Assembly (NCBI GenBank): GCA_045589495.1
Contig: JAZNPF010000016.1
Coordinates: 1 to 64,000, forward strand
Source of the DNA: SIG455 sp045589495
GTDB taxonomy: Bacteria > Bacillota > Clostridia > UMGS1810
DNA: 64,000 nucleotides
Reading direction: 5' to 3'
The translations under genes and the position numbers were made by a program. The notes below the pieces were generated by a model. That model had not been told where the DNA came from, did not search any database, and worked only from the letters and a program-made list of their open reading frames with translations. Numbering within the stretch: position 1 is the first letter of the stretch; every line of letters begins with the position of its first letter. Positions 23,782 through 31,873 of the stretch are shown piece after piece.

Positions 23782-25863
23782 GTGCCAAGACAATTTTCTC
23801 TTGAAAAAACAAGAAACATCGGTATTATGGCTCACATCGACGCAGGTAAAACAACTACTACCGAGAGAATTTTATATTACACCGGTCGTATTCACAAGAT
23901 TGGTGACACACATGACGGTGACGCTACTATGGACTGGATGGAGCAGGAACAGGAACGTGGTATTACTATCACATCTGCTGCTACAACAGCACAGTGGAAA
24001 AATCACCGTGTAAACATCATTGACACTCCCGGACACGTTGACTTTACAGTTGAGGTTGAACGTTCACTTCGTGTACTTGACGGATCTGTTACAGTTTTCT
24101 GTGCTAAGGGTGGTGTTGAGCCGCAGTCAGAGACTGTATGGCGTCAGGCAGATAAATATCACGTACCGCGTATGGCATTCGTTAATAAAATGGATATCAT
24201 GGGTGCAGATTTTTATAATGTACTTGATATGATGAAAGACCGTCTTAAATGTAATGCGGTGCCTCTTCAGTTGCCTATCGGTGCTGAAGACACATTCAAA
24301 GGCGTTATCGACCTTATCAATATGAACGCGCTCGTTTATTATGATGAAAAAGGTGACGATGTACGTGTTGAAGAAATCCCCGCAGATATGATGGACAAAG
24401 CAGAGGAATACAGAGCAGCACTTTTAGAGGCTGTTGCTGAAACAGACGAAGAACTCATGGAAAAATTCTTCGAAACAGGTGAACTTTCTGTTGATGACCT
24501 TAAAAAAGGTATTAGAAAAGCAACCTGTAACGTTGAGATGATTCCTGTTCTTTGCGGTACTGCATACAGAAACAAGGGTGTACAGCCCCTTCTTGATGCA
24601 GTAATCGACTATATGCCTTCTCCGCTTGATATCCCTGCTATTAAGGGTATTAAACCCGGTACTGAAGAAGAGGATGAACGTCCTGCAAGCGACGAGGCTC
24701 CCTTCTCAGCATTGGCATTTAAAATTATGACTGACCCCTTTGTTGGTAAACTGTGCTTCTTCAGAGTATACTCAGGTACAGTAACAAAAGGTTCTTCAGT
24801 TTTGAACTCTACTAAAGATTCTAAAGAAAGAATAGGTAGAATTCTGCAGATGCACGCTAACCACAGAGAAGACATTGAACAGTGCTACTCCGGTGATATT
24901 GCTGCTGCTGTAGGTCTTAAAAACGTTACTACAGGTGATACTCTGTGTGACGAAAAGAATCCTATCATCTTAGAGTCAATGGAATTCCCCGAACCTGTTA
25001 TCAGGGTTGCTATTGAGCCTAAAACAAAAGCAGGTCAGGAAAAAATGGGTATTGCTCTTGCAAAACTTGCAGAAGAAGACCCGACATTTAAAACTTATAC
25101 TGACGAAGAAACAGGTCAGACCATCATCGCCGGTATGGGTGAACTTCACCTTGAAATCATCGTAGACAGACTTTTACGTGAGTTCAAAGTTGAAGCTAAC
25201 GTAGGTAAACCTCAGGTTTCTTACAAAGAAGCAATCAGAAAACCTGTTCATCAGGATTACAAATACGCAAGACAGTCAGGTGGTCGTGGTCAGTACGGTC
25301 ATGTTGTTATCGATATCGAGCCCAACGAGTCCGGTAAAGGCTATGAATTCATCAATAAGATTGTCGGCGGTGCTATTCCGAAGGAATATATTCCCGCAGT
25401 TGATGCAGGTATTCAGGGTGCAATGCTTAACGGTGTACTCGCAGGATACAATGTTGTTGACGTAAAAGTTACTCTCGTAGACGGTTCATACCACGAGGTT
25501 GACTCATCAGAAATGGCATTCAAACTTGCTGGTTCAATGGCGTTCAAAGAAGCATGCAAAAAGGCTGACCCCGTATTGATGGAACCCATCATGCAGGTTG
25601 ACGTAATCGTTCCTGAAGATTACATGGGCGACGTTATGGGTGATATCAACTCACGTCGTGGTCAGATTCAGGGTATGGAATCAAGAGCAGGTGCTCAGGC
25701 TATCAGTGCTGCAGTTCCGCTTTCTGAAATGTTTGGTTATGCAACTGACCTGCGTTCACGTACACAGGGTCGTGGTCAGTATACAATGCAGCCCAGCCAC
25801 TACAATGAAGTACCCAAGAATATTCAGGAAACAATTATCTCTGCTAAAACAAAAGCTGAGTAA
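23782..25863 (+). CDS. fusA: Elongation factor G
   Basis: 693 residues, GTG start with AAGGAGG. GTPase motifs: AHIDAGKTT (G1), RGITI (G2 region), DTPGHVD (G3), NKMD (G4). Domains II-V follow with GRGQYGHV and the domain IV tip. EF-G drives translocation and, with RRF, ribosome recycling. Codon use is strongly biased, as expected for high expression. Confidence 0.98.
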   Translation: MPRQFSLEKTRNIGIMAHIDAGKTTTTERILYYTGRIHKIGDTHDGDATMDWMEQEQERGITITSAATTAQWKNHRVNIIDTPGHVDFTVEVERSLRVLDGSVTVFCAKGGVEPQSETVWRQADKYHVPRMAFVNKMDIMGADFYNVLDMMKDRLKCNAVPLQLPIGAEDTFKGVIDLINMNALVYYDEKGDDVRVEEIPADMMDKAEEYRAALLEAVAETDEELMEKFFETGELSVDDLKKGIRKATCNVEMIPVLCGTAYRNKGVQPLLDAVIDYMPSPLDIPAIKGIKPGTEEEDERPASDEAPFSALAFKIMTDPFVGKLCFFRVYSGTVTKGSSVLNSTKDSKERIGRILQMHANHREDIEQCYSGDIAAAVGLKNVTTGDTLCDEKNPIILESMEFPEPVIRVAIEPKTKAGQEKMGIALAKLAEEDPTFKTYTDEETGQTIIAGMGELHLEIIVDRLLREFKVEANVGKPQVSYKEAIRKPVHQDYKYARQSGGRGQYGHVVIDIEPNESGKGYEFINKIVGGAIPKEYIPAVDAGIQGAMLNGVLAGYNVVDVKVTLVDGSYHEVDSSEMAFKLAGSMAFKEACKKADPVLMEPIMQVDVIVPEDYMGDVMGDINSRRGQIQGMESRAGAQAISAAVPLSEMFGYATDLRSRTQGRGQYTMQPSHYNEVPKNIQETIISAKTKAE

Positions 25864-25875
25864 TTTGTAAAAAAT

Positions 25876-25897
25876 GAAAAAAGCACTTGCTTTTTTC
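25876..25897 (+). terminator. Weak A/T hairpin between fusA and tuf
   Basis: Nine-bp stem GAAAAAAGC/GCTTTTTTC (25876-25884 and 25889-25897). Low GC; it may attenuate or be a weak terminator before tuf. Confidence 0.4.
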
Positions 25898-25957
25898 GTT
25901 AAAAAACAGTAAAATATATTTAATAATTCTTTTTATGAAAAAGGGAGGATTTTAAAA

Positions 25958-27160
25958 ATGGCAAAAGCTAAATTTGAAAGAAGTAAGCCGCACGTAAATA
26001 TCGGCACAATTGGTCACGTTGACCATGGTAAAACAACTCTGACTGCTGCTATCACAAAAGTACTTGGTATCAAAGGTCAGGCTCAGTTCGCTGCTTATGA
26101 TCAGATCGACAAAGCACCCGAAGAAAGAGAAAGAGGTATCACAATCTCTACTGCTCACGTTGAGTATGAAACAGACAATCGTCACTATGCACACGTTGAC
26201 TGCCCCGGACACGCTGACTATGTTAAAAACATGATCACCGGTGCTGCTCAGATGGACGGTGCTATCCTCGTTGTATCTGCTGCTGACGGTCCTATGCCTC
26301 AGACAAGAGAACACATCCTTCTTTCCAGACAGGTTGGCGTTCCTTATATCGTAGTATTCATGAACAAAGCTGACCAGGTTGACGACCCCGAACTTCTCGA
26401 GTTAGTTGAAATGGAAATCAGAGACCTTCTTAATGAATATGAATTCCCAGGTGATGATACACCTATCGTTAAAGGTTCTGGTCTTAAAGTTCTCGAAAGC
26501 GATTCTACAGATGTTTCTGCACCTGAATATGCTTGTATCCTCGAACTCATGGACGCTGTTGACAGCTACATTCCTTCACCTGAAAGAAGCACAGACAAAC
26601 CTTTCCTTATGCCTGTAGAGGACGTATTCTCAATCACAGGTCGTGGTACTGTTGCTACTGGTAGAGTTGAAAGAGGTCAGCTCAACCTCAACGACGAAGT
26701 TGAAATCGTTGGTCTTACAGACGAAAGCAGAAAAGTTGTTGTAACAGGTATTGAAATGTTCCGTAAACTTCTCGACTACGCTGAAGCAGGCGATAACATC
26801 GGTGCTCTTCTCCGTGGTGTACAGAGAAATGAAATCGAACGTGGTCAGGTTCTTGCTAAACCCGGCACAATCAACCCCCACACAAAATTCAAAGGCGAAA
26901 TCTACGTTCTTACAAAGGACGAGGGTGGACGTCACACACCATTCTTCAACAACTACAGACCTCAGTTCTACTTCAGAACAACTGACGTTACAGGCGTTAT
27001 TAAATTACCCGAAGGCACAGAAATGTGCATGCCTGGTGATAACGTAACAATCGAAGTTGAACTTATCACACCTATCGCTATTGAAGAAGGTTTGAGATTC
27101 GCTATCCGTGAAGGTGGCCGTACAGTTGGTTCCGGCGTTGTATCTGCAATCCAGGGCTAA
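25958..27160 (+). CDS. tuf: Elongation factor Tu
   Basis: 400 residues. GTP-binding motifs GHVDHGKTT, DCPGHADY and NKAD (the common form is NKCD), then domains II and III with the RGTVATGRVERG and GGRHTPFF segments. It delivers aminoacyl-tRNA to the ribosome. GGGAGG precedes the ATG. The most strongly codon-biased gene in the window by eye. It ends the translation operon and is followed by a strong terminator. Confidence 0.98.
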   Translation: MAKAKFERSKPHVNIGTIGHVDHGKTTLTAAITKVLGIKGQAQFAAYDQIDKAPEERERGITISTAHVEYETDNRHYAHVDCPGHADYVKNMITGAAQMDGAILVVSAADGPMPQTREHILLSRQVGVPYIVVFMNKADQVDDPELLELVEMEIRDLLNEYEFPGDDTPIVKGSGLKVLESDSTDVSAPEYACILELMDAVDSYIPSPERSTDKPFLMPVEDVFSITGRGTVATGRVERGQLNLNDEVEIVGLTDESRKVVVTGIEMFRKLLDYAEAGDNIGALLRGVQRNEIERGQVLAKPGTINPHTKFKGEIYVLTKDEGGRHTPFFNNYRPQFYFRTTDVTGVIKLPEGTEMCMPGDNVTIEVELITPIAIEEGLRFAIREGGRTVGSGVVSAIQG

Positions 27161-27193
27161 TTAAAATCTTAAATTAAATTTAAGTTTAAATTT

Positions 27194-27226
27194 AAAACAC
27201 CGCTGACTATGTCGGCGGTGTTTTAT
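27194..27226 (+). terminator. Terminator after tuf
   Basis: Perfect 10-bp stem AAAACACCGC/GCGGTGTTTT (27194-27203 and 27215-27224). Confidence 0.85.
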
Positions 27227-27243
27227 ATATGAATTTTTGTAAG

Positions 27244-27275
27244 ATAAAAGCCACACATTGGTGTGTGGCTTTTAT
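27244..27275. terminator. Bidirectional hairpin between tuf and the next gene
   Basis: Perfect 14-bp inverted repeat (27244-27257 and 27262-27275), loop 4 nt. It probably ends the minus-strand gene at 27295 and insulates it from tuf. Confidence 0.75.
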
Positions 27276-27294
27276 GTTTTACGCGGAAAACAGT

Positions 27295-28227
27295 TTATTT
27301 AACTAAATCTTCAACAAAAAAGAATTCGTAACCATTGCTTGCCAATATTTCACTCATTTTATAAATCTTTTCCGCATAATCGGGTTGATAGTTGAAATAA
27401 TCTTTGTAAAAATACTGTTCATGAACAACCATACCGATGTACTCGTTACCAAGTTGTTTACCGATGTTTTCTTCAATGCCTTTCATATCAAGGTTGTTGA
27501 TGCAGGTAAACAAACCGCCGAAACATTTGAACTTCATATTTGTTTCTTCATCGTTAATATATTTTAATGTGCCGATAGTTTCGTTGTATTGTTCAACGGA
27601 TAAATTGTTGTAAGAACAAAGCGGAATGAATTTATCCTGTGGAACAGGTGTCATAGCCCTTAAGCGCGCTTCAGGTGTGCGGTTATTGATAAGACGTGAA
27701 TCCTGACCGGGCACGGCAAGTTCGGGATATTCTTCAAGTTCAAATGTATATCCCACAGTACAATCCATAATTCTTACACCGCAATCGTAAAGAGCCTTTA
27801 CGCCTTCTTTACTAACTGGAAGCCAGTGTGCACAGGTTGCGTAAGTAAAAGTCTTTTCACCGGCAAAACGTTTAACTTCATTTTCAACAGCCTGATATTG
27901 AGCCTTTAAATCGTCGTAAGTGGCATTTATGTGGGGATAATCAGGGAATTCTTCTTTTGCATGAAAAGCAAGTTTAAGCCAATCTGAATTTCCCTCCCAT
28001 TCACTTTTGTATGAGTCGGTAACATCTGCAAGGCAGAAATCGTCGTTTCCGTAGAAAGAATCCGTTCTGTAAAATAAGTTCAACTGTACTTTAAGTGCGT
28101 ATTTTTCGTGTGCTGTTTTAAGCATATTGAAAAAAGGTGTATCAAACATAGAAGCAGGGCGTATGCGTGTGATATCACGTAATGCCCAGATTGTGTCATC
28201 AATATAAAAATATGCTTTTTTATTCAT
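27295..28227 (-). CDS. Polysaccharide deacetylase-like protein of unknown function
   Basis: 310 residues, cytosolic by sequence (no signal peptide). The N-terminal YIDDTIWAL (D10, D11) and LAFHAKEE (H89) resemble the metal-binding Asp and His of NodB-type/DUF2334-like deacetylase barrels, but the full NodB signature is not complete, so activity is uncertain. It could be a carbohydrate de-N-acetylase or a glycosidase-like barrel. AAGGAG precedes the ATG. It is divergent from an AraC regulator with a shared intergenic region of 120 bp, so that regulator probably controls it. Confidence 0.6.
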   Translation of the reverse strand: MNKKAYFYIDDTIWALRDITRIRPASMFDTPFFNMLKTAHEKYALKVQLNLFYRTDSFYGNDDFCLADVTDSYKSEWEGNSDWLKLAFHAKEEFPDYPHINATYDDLKAQYQAVENEVKRFAGEKTFTYATCAHWLPVSKEGVKALYDCGVRIMDCTVGYTFELEEYPELAVPGQDSRLINNRTPEARLRAMTPVPQDKFIPLCSYNNLSVEQYNETIGTLKYINDEETNMKFKCFGGLFTCINNLDMKGIEENIGKQLGNEYIGMVVHEQYFYKDYFNYQPDYAEKIYKMSEILASNGYEFFFVEDLVK

Positions 28228-28249
28228 AATGAATCACTCCTTTGATTGG

Positions 28250-28278
28250 ATATTATCAAAATGAAATATAATGTTCAA
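28250..28278 (-). promoter_or_regulatory. Promoter of the deacetylase-like gene
   Basis: TTGAAC (complement of 28273-28278), 17 bp, TAATAT (complement of 28250-28255). Confidence 0.72.
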
Positions 28279-28297
28279 TGTAAATAACAACTTTTAA

Positions 28298-28326
28298 TGG
28301 ACAAAACAACTGTTTTTTGATAAAAT
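28298..28326 (+). promoter_or_regulatory. Promoter of the AraC-family gene
   Basis: TGGACA (28298-28303), 17 bp, TAAAAT (28321-28326). Confidence 0.65.
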
Positions 28327-28347
28327 AATATTCAGGGGGCGAGGGAT

Positions 28348-29190
28348 ATGTTTGCATCTGTTTTAAAATTCAATTCTTTACCTGAAATTGGCTTTTCTCA
28401 TCGGTTCTATACCTGTAAAAATGTGTGGAGTTACGGGTCACTCAATGAAAATTTTGAGATTGCCTATATTACGAAGGGAACGTTGGTTATGGAATTATAT
28501 AATGAGATTACAGAGGTGAAAGAGGGGAGTATACTTGTCCTTTTCAGACATCTTCCTATTAAATTGTCATCATATAAAAATAGTGAACATTCGCATATCA
28601 CAGTACAGGCTGAATTTGATTATTCCTTCAAACTTATAGAAGATATCTCTTTGTTTGATGATGAGGACGGAATTATTCTGCCGTTTGTAATACCACCTTG
28701 TGAGTATACAGAAGAGATTGTGAAAGATTTAAATTATATTTTATATTCTTCTGCAAACGGTAGTAATGAACTTGTGCGTTCGCTGAAGTTTTGTTCTATT
28801 ATGTCGCGGATTGATGAGTATGCCAGAAAGAATTTAAATTATAAAAATGATGCCAATGAAAAAATAAGCAGAAAAGTGATTCAATATGTAGATGAAAATA
28901 TTGATAAAAGTATCACACTTGATGATATTGCTTTAAAATTTCATAAGTCACCGAATTATATAAATGCATCTTTTAAAAAAGCAAGAGGAATGACAATTAA
29001 ACATTATGTTAATTCGGAAAAAATGAATCGTATATGTGGCATGATGCATAAAGATAAATTTTCTTTCAAAGAAGCGTGCGAAAAAGTAGGGATAAGCGAT
29101 ATTTCTTACGGATACAGATTGTTTAAGAAATATACCGGAATTACACCGAAAAAATATGTTTCTGTTAAGAAAGTAGAGTGGAAAAATTGA
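28348..29190 (+). CDS. AraC/XylS-family transcriptional regulator
   Basis: 280 residues. The N-terminal cupin-like sensor (about 1-150) contains the EIAYITKG strand pattern. The C-terminal double HTH covers about 180-278: LDDIALKFHKSPNYINASFKK is helix-turn-helix 1 and the YGYRLFKKYTGITPKKY motif ends the second. These regulators respond to sugars, often glycans in gut clostridia. GGCGAGGG precedes the ATG. It is divergent from the deacetylase-like gene. Confidence 0.92.
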   Translation: MFASVLKFNSLPEIGFSHRFYTCKNVWSYGSLNENFEIAYITKGTLVMELYNEITEVKEGSILVLFRHLPIKLSSYKNSEHSHITVQAEFDYSFKLIEDISLFDDEDGIILPFVIPPCEYTEEIVKDLNYILYSSANGSNELVRSLKFCSIMSRIDEYARKNLNYKNDANEKISRKVIQYVDENIDKSITLDDIALKFHKSPNYINASFKKARGMTIKHYVNSEKMNRICGMMHKDKFSFKEACEKVGISDISYGYRLFKKYTGITPKKYVSVKKVEWKN

Positions 29191-29200
29191 TGTCAGACAT

Positions 29201-29232
29201 AAAAACACGGATACTCATGTACCCGTGTTTTT
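29201..29232. terminator. Bidirectional terminator between AraC gene and peptidoglycan-binding cluster
   Basis: Twelve-bp stem (29201-29212 with 29221-29232, one mismatch), A-run before and T-run after. Confidence 0.8.
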
Positions 29233-29236
29233 GAAT

Positions 29237-29791
29237 TTATTCGTTCAACAAAAATGCTCTGTACAGTTTTACCATTTCGTTCCATGTGGGGCGGTTTACT
29301 TCACCTGTCGGATTAAGCAAGGAAAGAGTCTGAAAATTTTTGACTGCATCTGCAGTTTCGTTTGTATACTGACCGGTAACGCGCACTTTGTTTAAGTTGT
29401 TGTATCTGTTTGCAAAACTATTAAGGATTAACTGGATTATAATTACTGCATCTCCGTTGTCACCTTGCTTTATTGTAATGGCTTCAACTGGATATATATG
29501 CAACGGCAAGGTTTCTTCAGTAAGTTCGGTTAAATCTCTGTACAATTCGTAAATTGATTCCCACGTTTCATAGTCGGCAAAACCTGTCTGCGGGAGATTA
29601 TATTTTTCCTGATATTTTATTACGGCATCTTTTGTTTCATCACCATATATGCCATCGGTATTTAAAAAAGGAATATCTTTGTCTGTTTCTGATATTTTCT
29701 GCAAAAACTTTTGGAGTTGAAATATGTTGTTTCTGTCATCTTCGTAATCAGTTTTAGTTCGTAGATACGGTTGTGATGTTAATGTCGCCAT
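29237..29791 (-). CDS. Protein with two peptidoglycan-binding (PG_binding_1) domains
   Basis: 184 residues without signal peptide or catalytic domain. Two PG_binding_1-type repeats: about 20-85 (DGIYGDETKDAVIKYQEKYNLPQTG) and about 105-175 (TGQYTNETADAVKNFQ). These three-helix units bind peptidoglycan, often in spore cortex hydrolases. It is last of three genes, 15 bp after its larger relative. Lack of a leader suggests action inside the spore or mother cell, or secretion by another route. Confidence 0.82.
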   Translation of the reverse strand: MATLTSQPYLRTKTDYEDDRNNIFQLQKFLQKISETDKDIPFLNTDGIYGDETKDAVIKYQEKYNLPQTGFADYETWESIYELYRDLTELTEETLPLHIYPVEAITIKQGDNGDAVIIIQLILNSFANRYNNLNKVRVTGQYTNETADAVKNFQTLSLLNPTGEVNRPTWNEMVKLYRAFLLNE

Positions 29792-29805
29792 TTGATTTTC
29801 CTCCT

Positions 29806-31203
29806 TTATTCACCAATATTTCCGCCGGGGAACTGACCGGTGGCTTTTTCACGGCCGTCCAGAATATCGGAATACAGTCTTGCGGCTTCTGTCCAGGTGG
29901 GACCATTTACAATTCCCGTTTCGTCTAATCCGATAAATCGCTGGAATGCTGCAACAGCGTTTTGTGTTTGTTCGCCAAAATATCCTGTAACACTTGTTTT
30001 GGGAATAGACGGATAAACGTCTGCAATTGTAGAAAGATATGTTTGTATAGTGCTTACAGACGGACCACTCATACCAAGCAATAATCTCATATTAGGATAG
30101 GGTTCTGCTCTGTCGCCCCAGTATTCCTGCGGTATTGAATCTACAATTCCGTCAAAAACATTTAGCAGTTCATTCCATGTCACCTCACCCACAATTCCGT
30201 CCGGATTCAGTCCGTATTCACGCTGAAAAGCGGTTACGGCAGCCTCGGTTGCCGAGCCATATATTCCGTCAATTTCAACCGGGGGAATACTGTCGTTGAA
30301 ATCACCTATAATGCTTAAAAGATATTGCAGATATTCAATATAAGATCCTCTGTCACCCCTACGAAGCGCAGTGCCGAACTGCTGTGAAATTTCACTGAAC
30401 TGTAAGCCTTCTGAATCAAGTTCAGAAAGGCGTTTGACAGAATTGTAAACGTATAGAATTCTGTACCATGTTGACTTTCCTACAACACCGTCTGAATCCA
30501 GATTGAATATCTGCTGAAATTTACGTACTGCGTTGTATGTGTCACGATCAAAAGTCCCGTCGGGATTATTGATTTTGGGTATAAGCGGCCAGTTTTTTGA
30601 GATTCTGTTAAGCCGTATCTGTATAAGTTTAACTTCGTTATTCACGTCGCCTACTCTCAAAGGTGTACCGGGGTACGATTCATCTATTGATGCTATTGGT
30701 GCATTCTGCACTATTTCGATATTGTCACCGTAGTAATTACGAAGTATCTCATAAGGCGTAAGCCCCTGATTTGCCAAAGTTACAGTACCCCATTGTGAAA
30801 GACCGGGGCATGTTACTGTAGTGCCGTTACAAAATTGGGTAAAGTATGGCTCAACTGAGCCTTGCATACGCACATAGTCATTGAATATTTCGTCAACTAT
30901 CCGGCTTATATTTTCAAATATATCTCTGCCGGGAGAAAATGCCTGATCGTAAGCAGTGGAATTGGTTATGTCAAAATTATATCCTTGTGAACGGTACCAT
31001 TCTGTATATACACGATTCAGAGCATAAGTTATAATTGCATATATGTTTGCCCGCAATGCATTTTCCGGCCAGGTAGGGTATATCTCGCTGGAAGCAACAT
31101 TTTTTATGTAATCGGGGAAAGATACGGTAACATTTTCGGCAGGAGTATCAGGTCCTGCAAGGTGTACTGTAATTGTTTCGGGTATAACTGGTGTCAACGC
31201 CAT
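29806..31203 (-). CDS. SpoIID-like domain protein with three peptidoglycan-binding domains
   Basis: 465 residues. The N-terminal 180 residues look like the SpoIID/LytB lytic transglycosylase: ENALRANIYAIITYAL (equivalent of the EALKAQAVAARTYA helix, E47 as candidate catalytic Glu) and a C-terminal GLSQWG with YEILRNYYG. Three PG_binding_1 domains follow at about 185-260, 280-350 and 370-445, each with the DG-YG-T--AV--FQ pattern. No signal peptide or TM is visible. It probably cuts or remodels peptidoglycan strands in the sporulation context. GAGGCG precedes the ATG. Unlike SpoIID it has no membrane anchor. Confidence 0.75.
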   Translation of the reverse strand: MALTPVIPETITVHLAGPDTPAENVTVSFPDYIKNVASSEIYPTWPENALRANIYAIITYALNRVYTEWYRSQGYNFDITNSTAYDQAFSPGRDIFENISRIVDEIFNDYVRMQGSVEPYFTQFCNGTTVTCPGLSQWGTVTLANQGLTPYEILRNYYGDNIEIVQNAPIASIDESYPGTPLRVGDVNNEVKLIQIRLNRISKNWPLIPKINNPDGTFDRDTYNAVRKFQQIFNLDSDGVVGKSTWYRILYVYNSVKRLSELDSEGLQFSEISQQFGTALRRGDRGSYIEYLQYLLSIIGDFNDSIPPVEIDGIYGSATEAAVTAFQREYGLNPDGIVGEVTWNELLNVFDGIVDSIPQEYWGDRAEPYPNMRLLLGMSGPSVSTIQTYLSTIADVYPSIPKTSVTGYFGEQTQNAVAAFQRFIGLDETGIVNGPTWTEAARLYSDILDGREKATGQFPGGNIGE

Positions 31204-31215
31204 ATAATCGCCTCC

Positions 31216-31623
31216 TTATAATTCAATCTGGTCCTCATAAACGGATATTTTTTTGCCGTTCTGTTCATTAAGCGGCAATGGTATCATCTGAGTGGGCTGC
31301 ATTGAAACCTGACCGTCAAATACGGGAACATCAATGTGCTCAATAGTGTAATATCCCGGAAAATCTACACGGACATTGTATTTTGCGTATGTATTGCTGT
31401 TACCGGGTGTAAGTGAAAGTTCTTTAGGCGGAGCAGGCAATTCTATACGTTCTGTTTCGCCGGAACGGTTAGTTGTTTGCTTGTTCAGTAACGTTGTGTT
31501 TCCGCCGGTAACAGTTGTTACCGTAACTGTTGCACCCTCAATAGGCAATGCATTGTCAGCCGCCGTAACCATAACTTTTAAATATCCGGTTCCGCCGACC
31601 TGAGAAATTTTGGCGAGTGGCAT
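31216..31623 (-). CDS. Small beta-sandwich (carboxypeptidase-regulatory-like) protein
   Basis: 135 residues from the ATG behind AAGGAGGG; the frame is open ten codons further. It reads as a single Ig-like/Cna-B-like beta-sandwich: GYLKVMVTAADNALPIEGATVTVT, then GETERIELPAPP and FPGYYTIEHIDVPVF, the usual carboxypeptidase regulatory pattern. No signal peptide or sorting motif. As first gene of the peptidoglycan-binding operon it may be an adhesion or scaffold partner. Confidence 0.6.
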   Translation of the reverse strand: MPLAKISQVGGTGYLKVMVTAADNALPIEGATVTVTTVTGGNTTLLNKQTTNRSGETERIELPAPPKELSLTPGNSNTYAKYNVRVDFPGYYTIEHIDVPVFDGQVSMQPTQMIPLPLNEQNGKKISVYEDQIEL

Positions 31624-31721
31624 AATAACCCTCCTTTTCAATATTGATGCCATAATAATTATATGCGATTGTTTTGTAAATGGTTACAAGGTAATAATTT
31701 GTAAAAAAAGCAAAAAAACTC

Positions 31722-31750
31722 TTCACAACTGAAAAAAATTGTGTTACAAT
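31722..31750 (+). promoter_or_regulatory. Promoter of tRNA-Arg
   Basis: TTCACA (31722-31727), 17 bp, TACAAT (31745-31750). Confidence 0.78.
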
Positions 31751-31759
31751 ACTTAATAT

Positions 31760-31831
31760 GCCCTCTTAGTTAAGTGGATATAACAAGCCCCTCCTAAGGG
31801 CTAGTCATGTGTTCGATTCACATAGAGGGTG
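31760..31831 (+). tRNA. tRNA-Arg(CCT)
   Basis: A 72-nt tRNA: acceptor GCCCTCT with AGAGGGT, anticodon stem AGCCC/GGGCT around loop CTCCTAA (anticodon CCT), T-arm ATGTG-TTCGATT-CACAT. No encoded CCA; a T-run follows directly. Confidence 0.95.
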
Positions 31832-31873
31832 TTTTTTTATACATTTTTTTGTATGCTTTGGGAGATATGCAAA

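Noticed and set aside
26630..26935. Long antisense frames inside tuf, fusA, purF and other strongly biased genes
   Set aside because: These are by-products of codon bias on the opposite strand; no ribosome sites, no family resemblance.
31829..31873. LTA-synthase-like gene starting within the tRNA-Arg
   Set aside because: The first in-frame codons overlap the tRNA 3' end and lack a ribosome site; ATG 31874 has GGGAGA.
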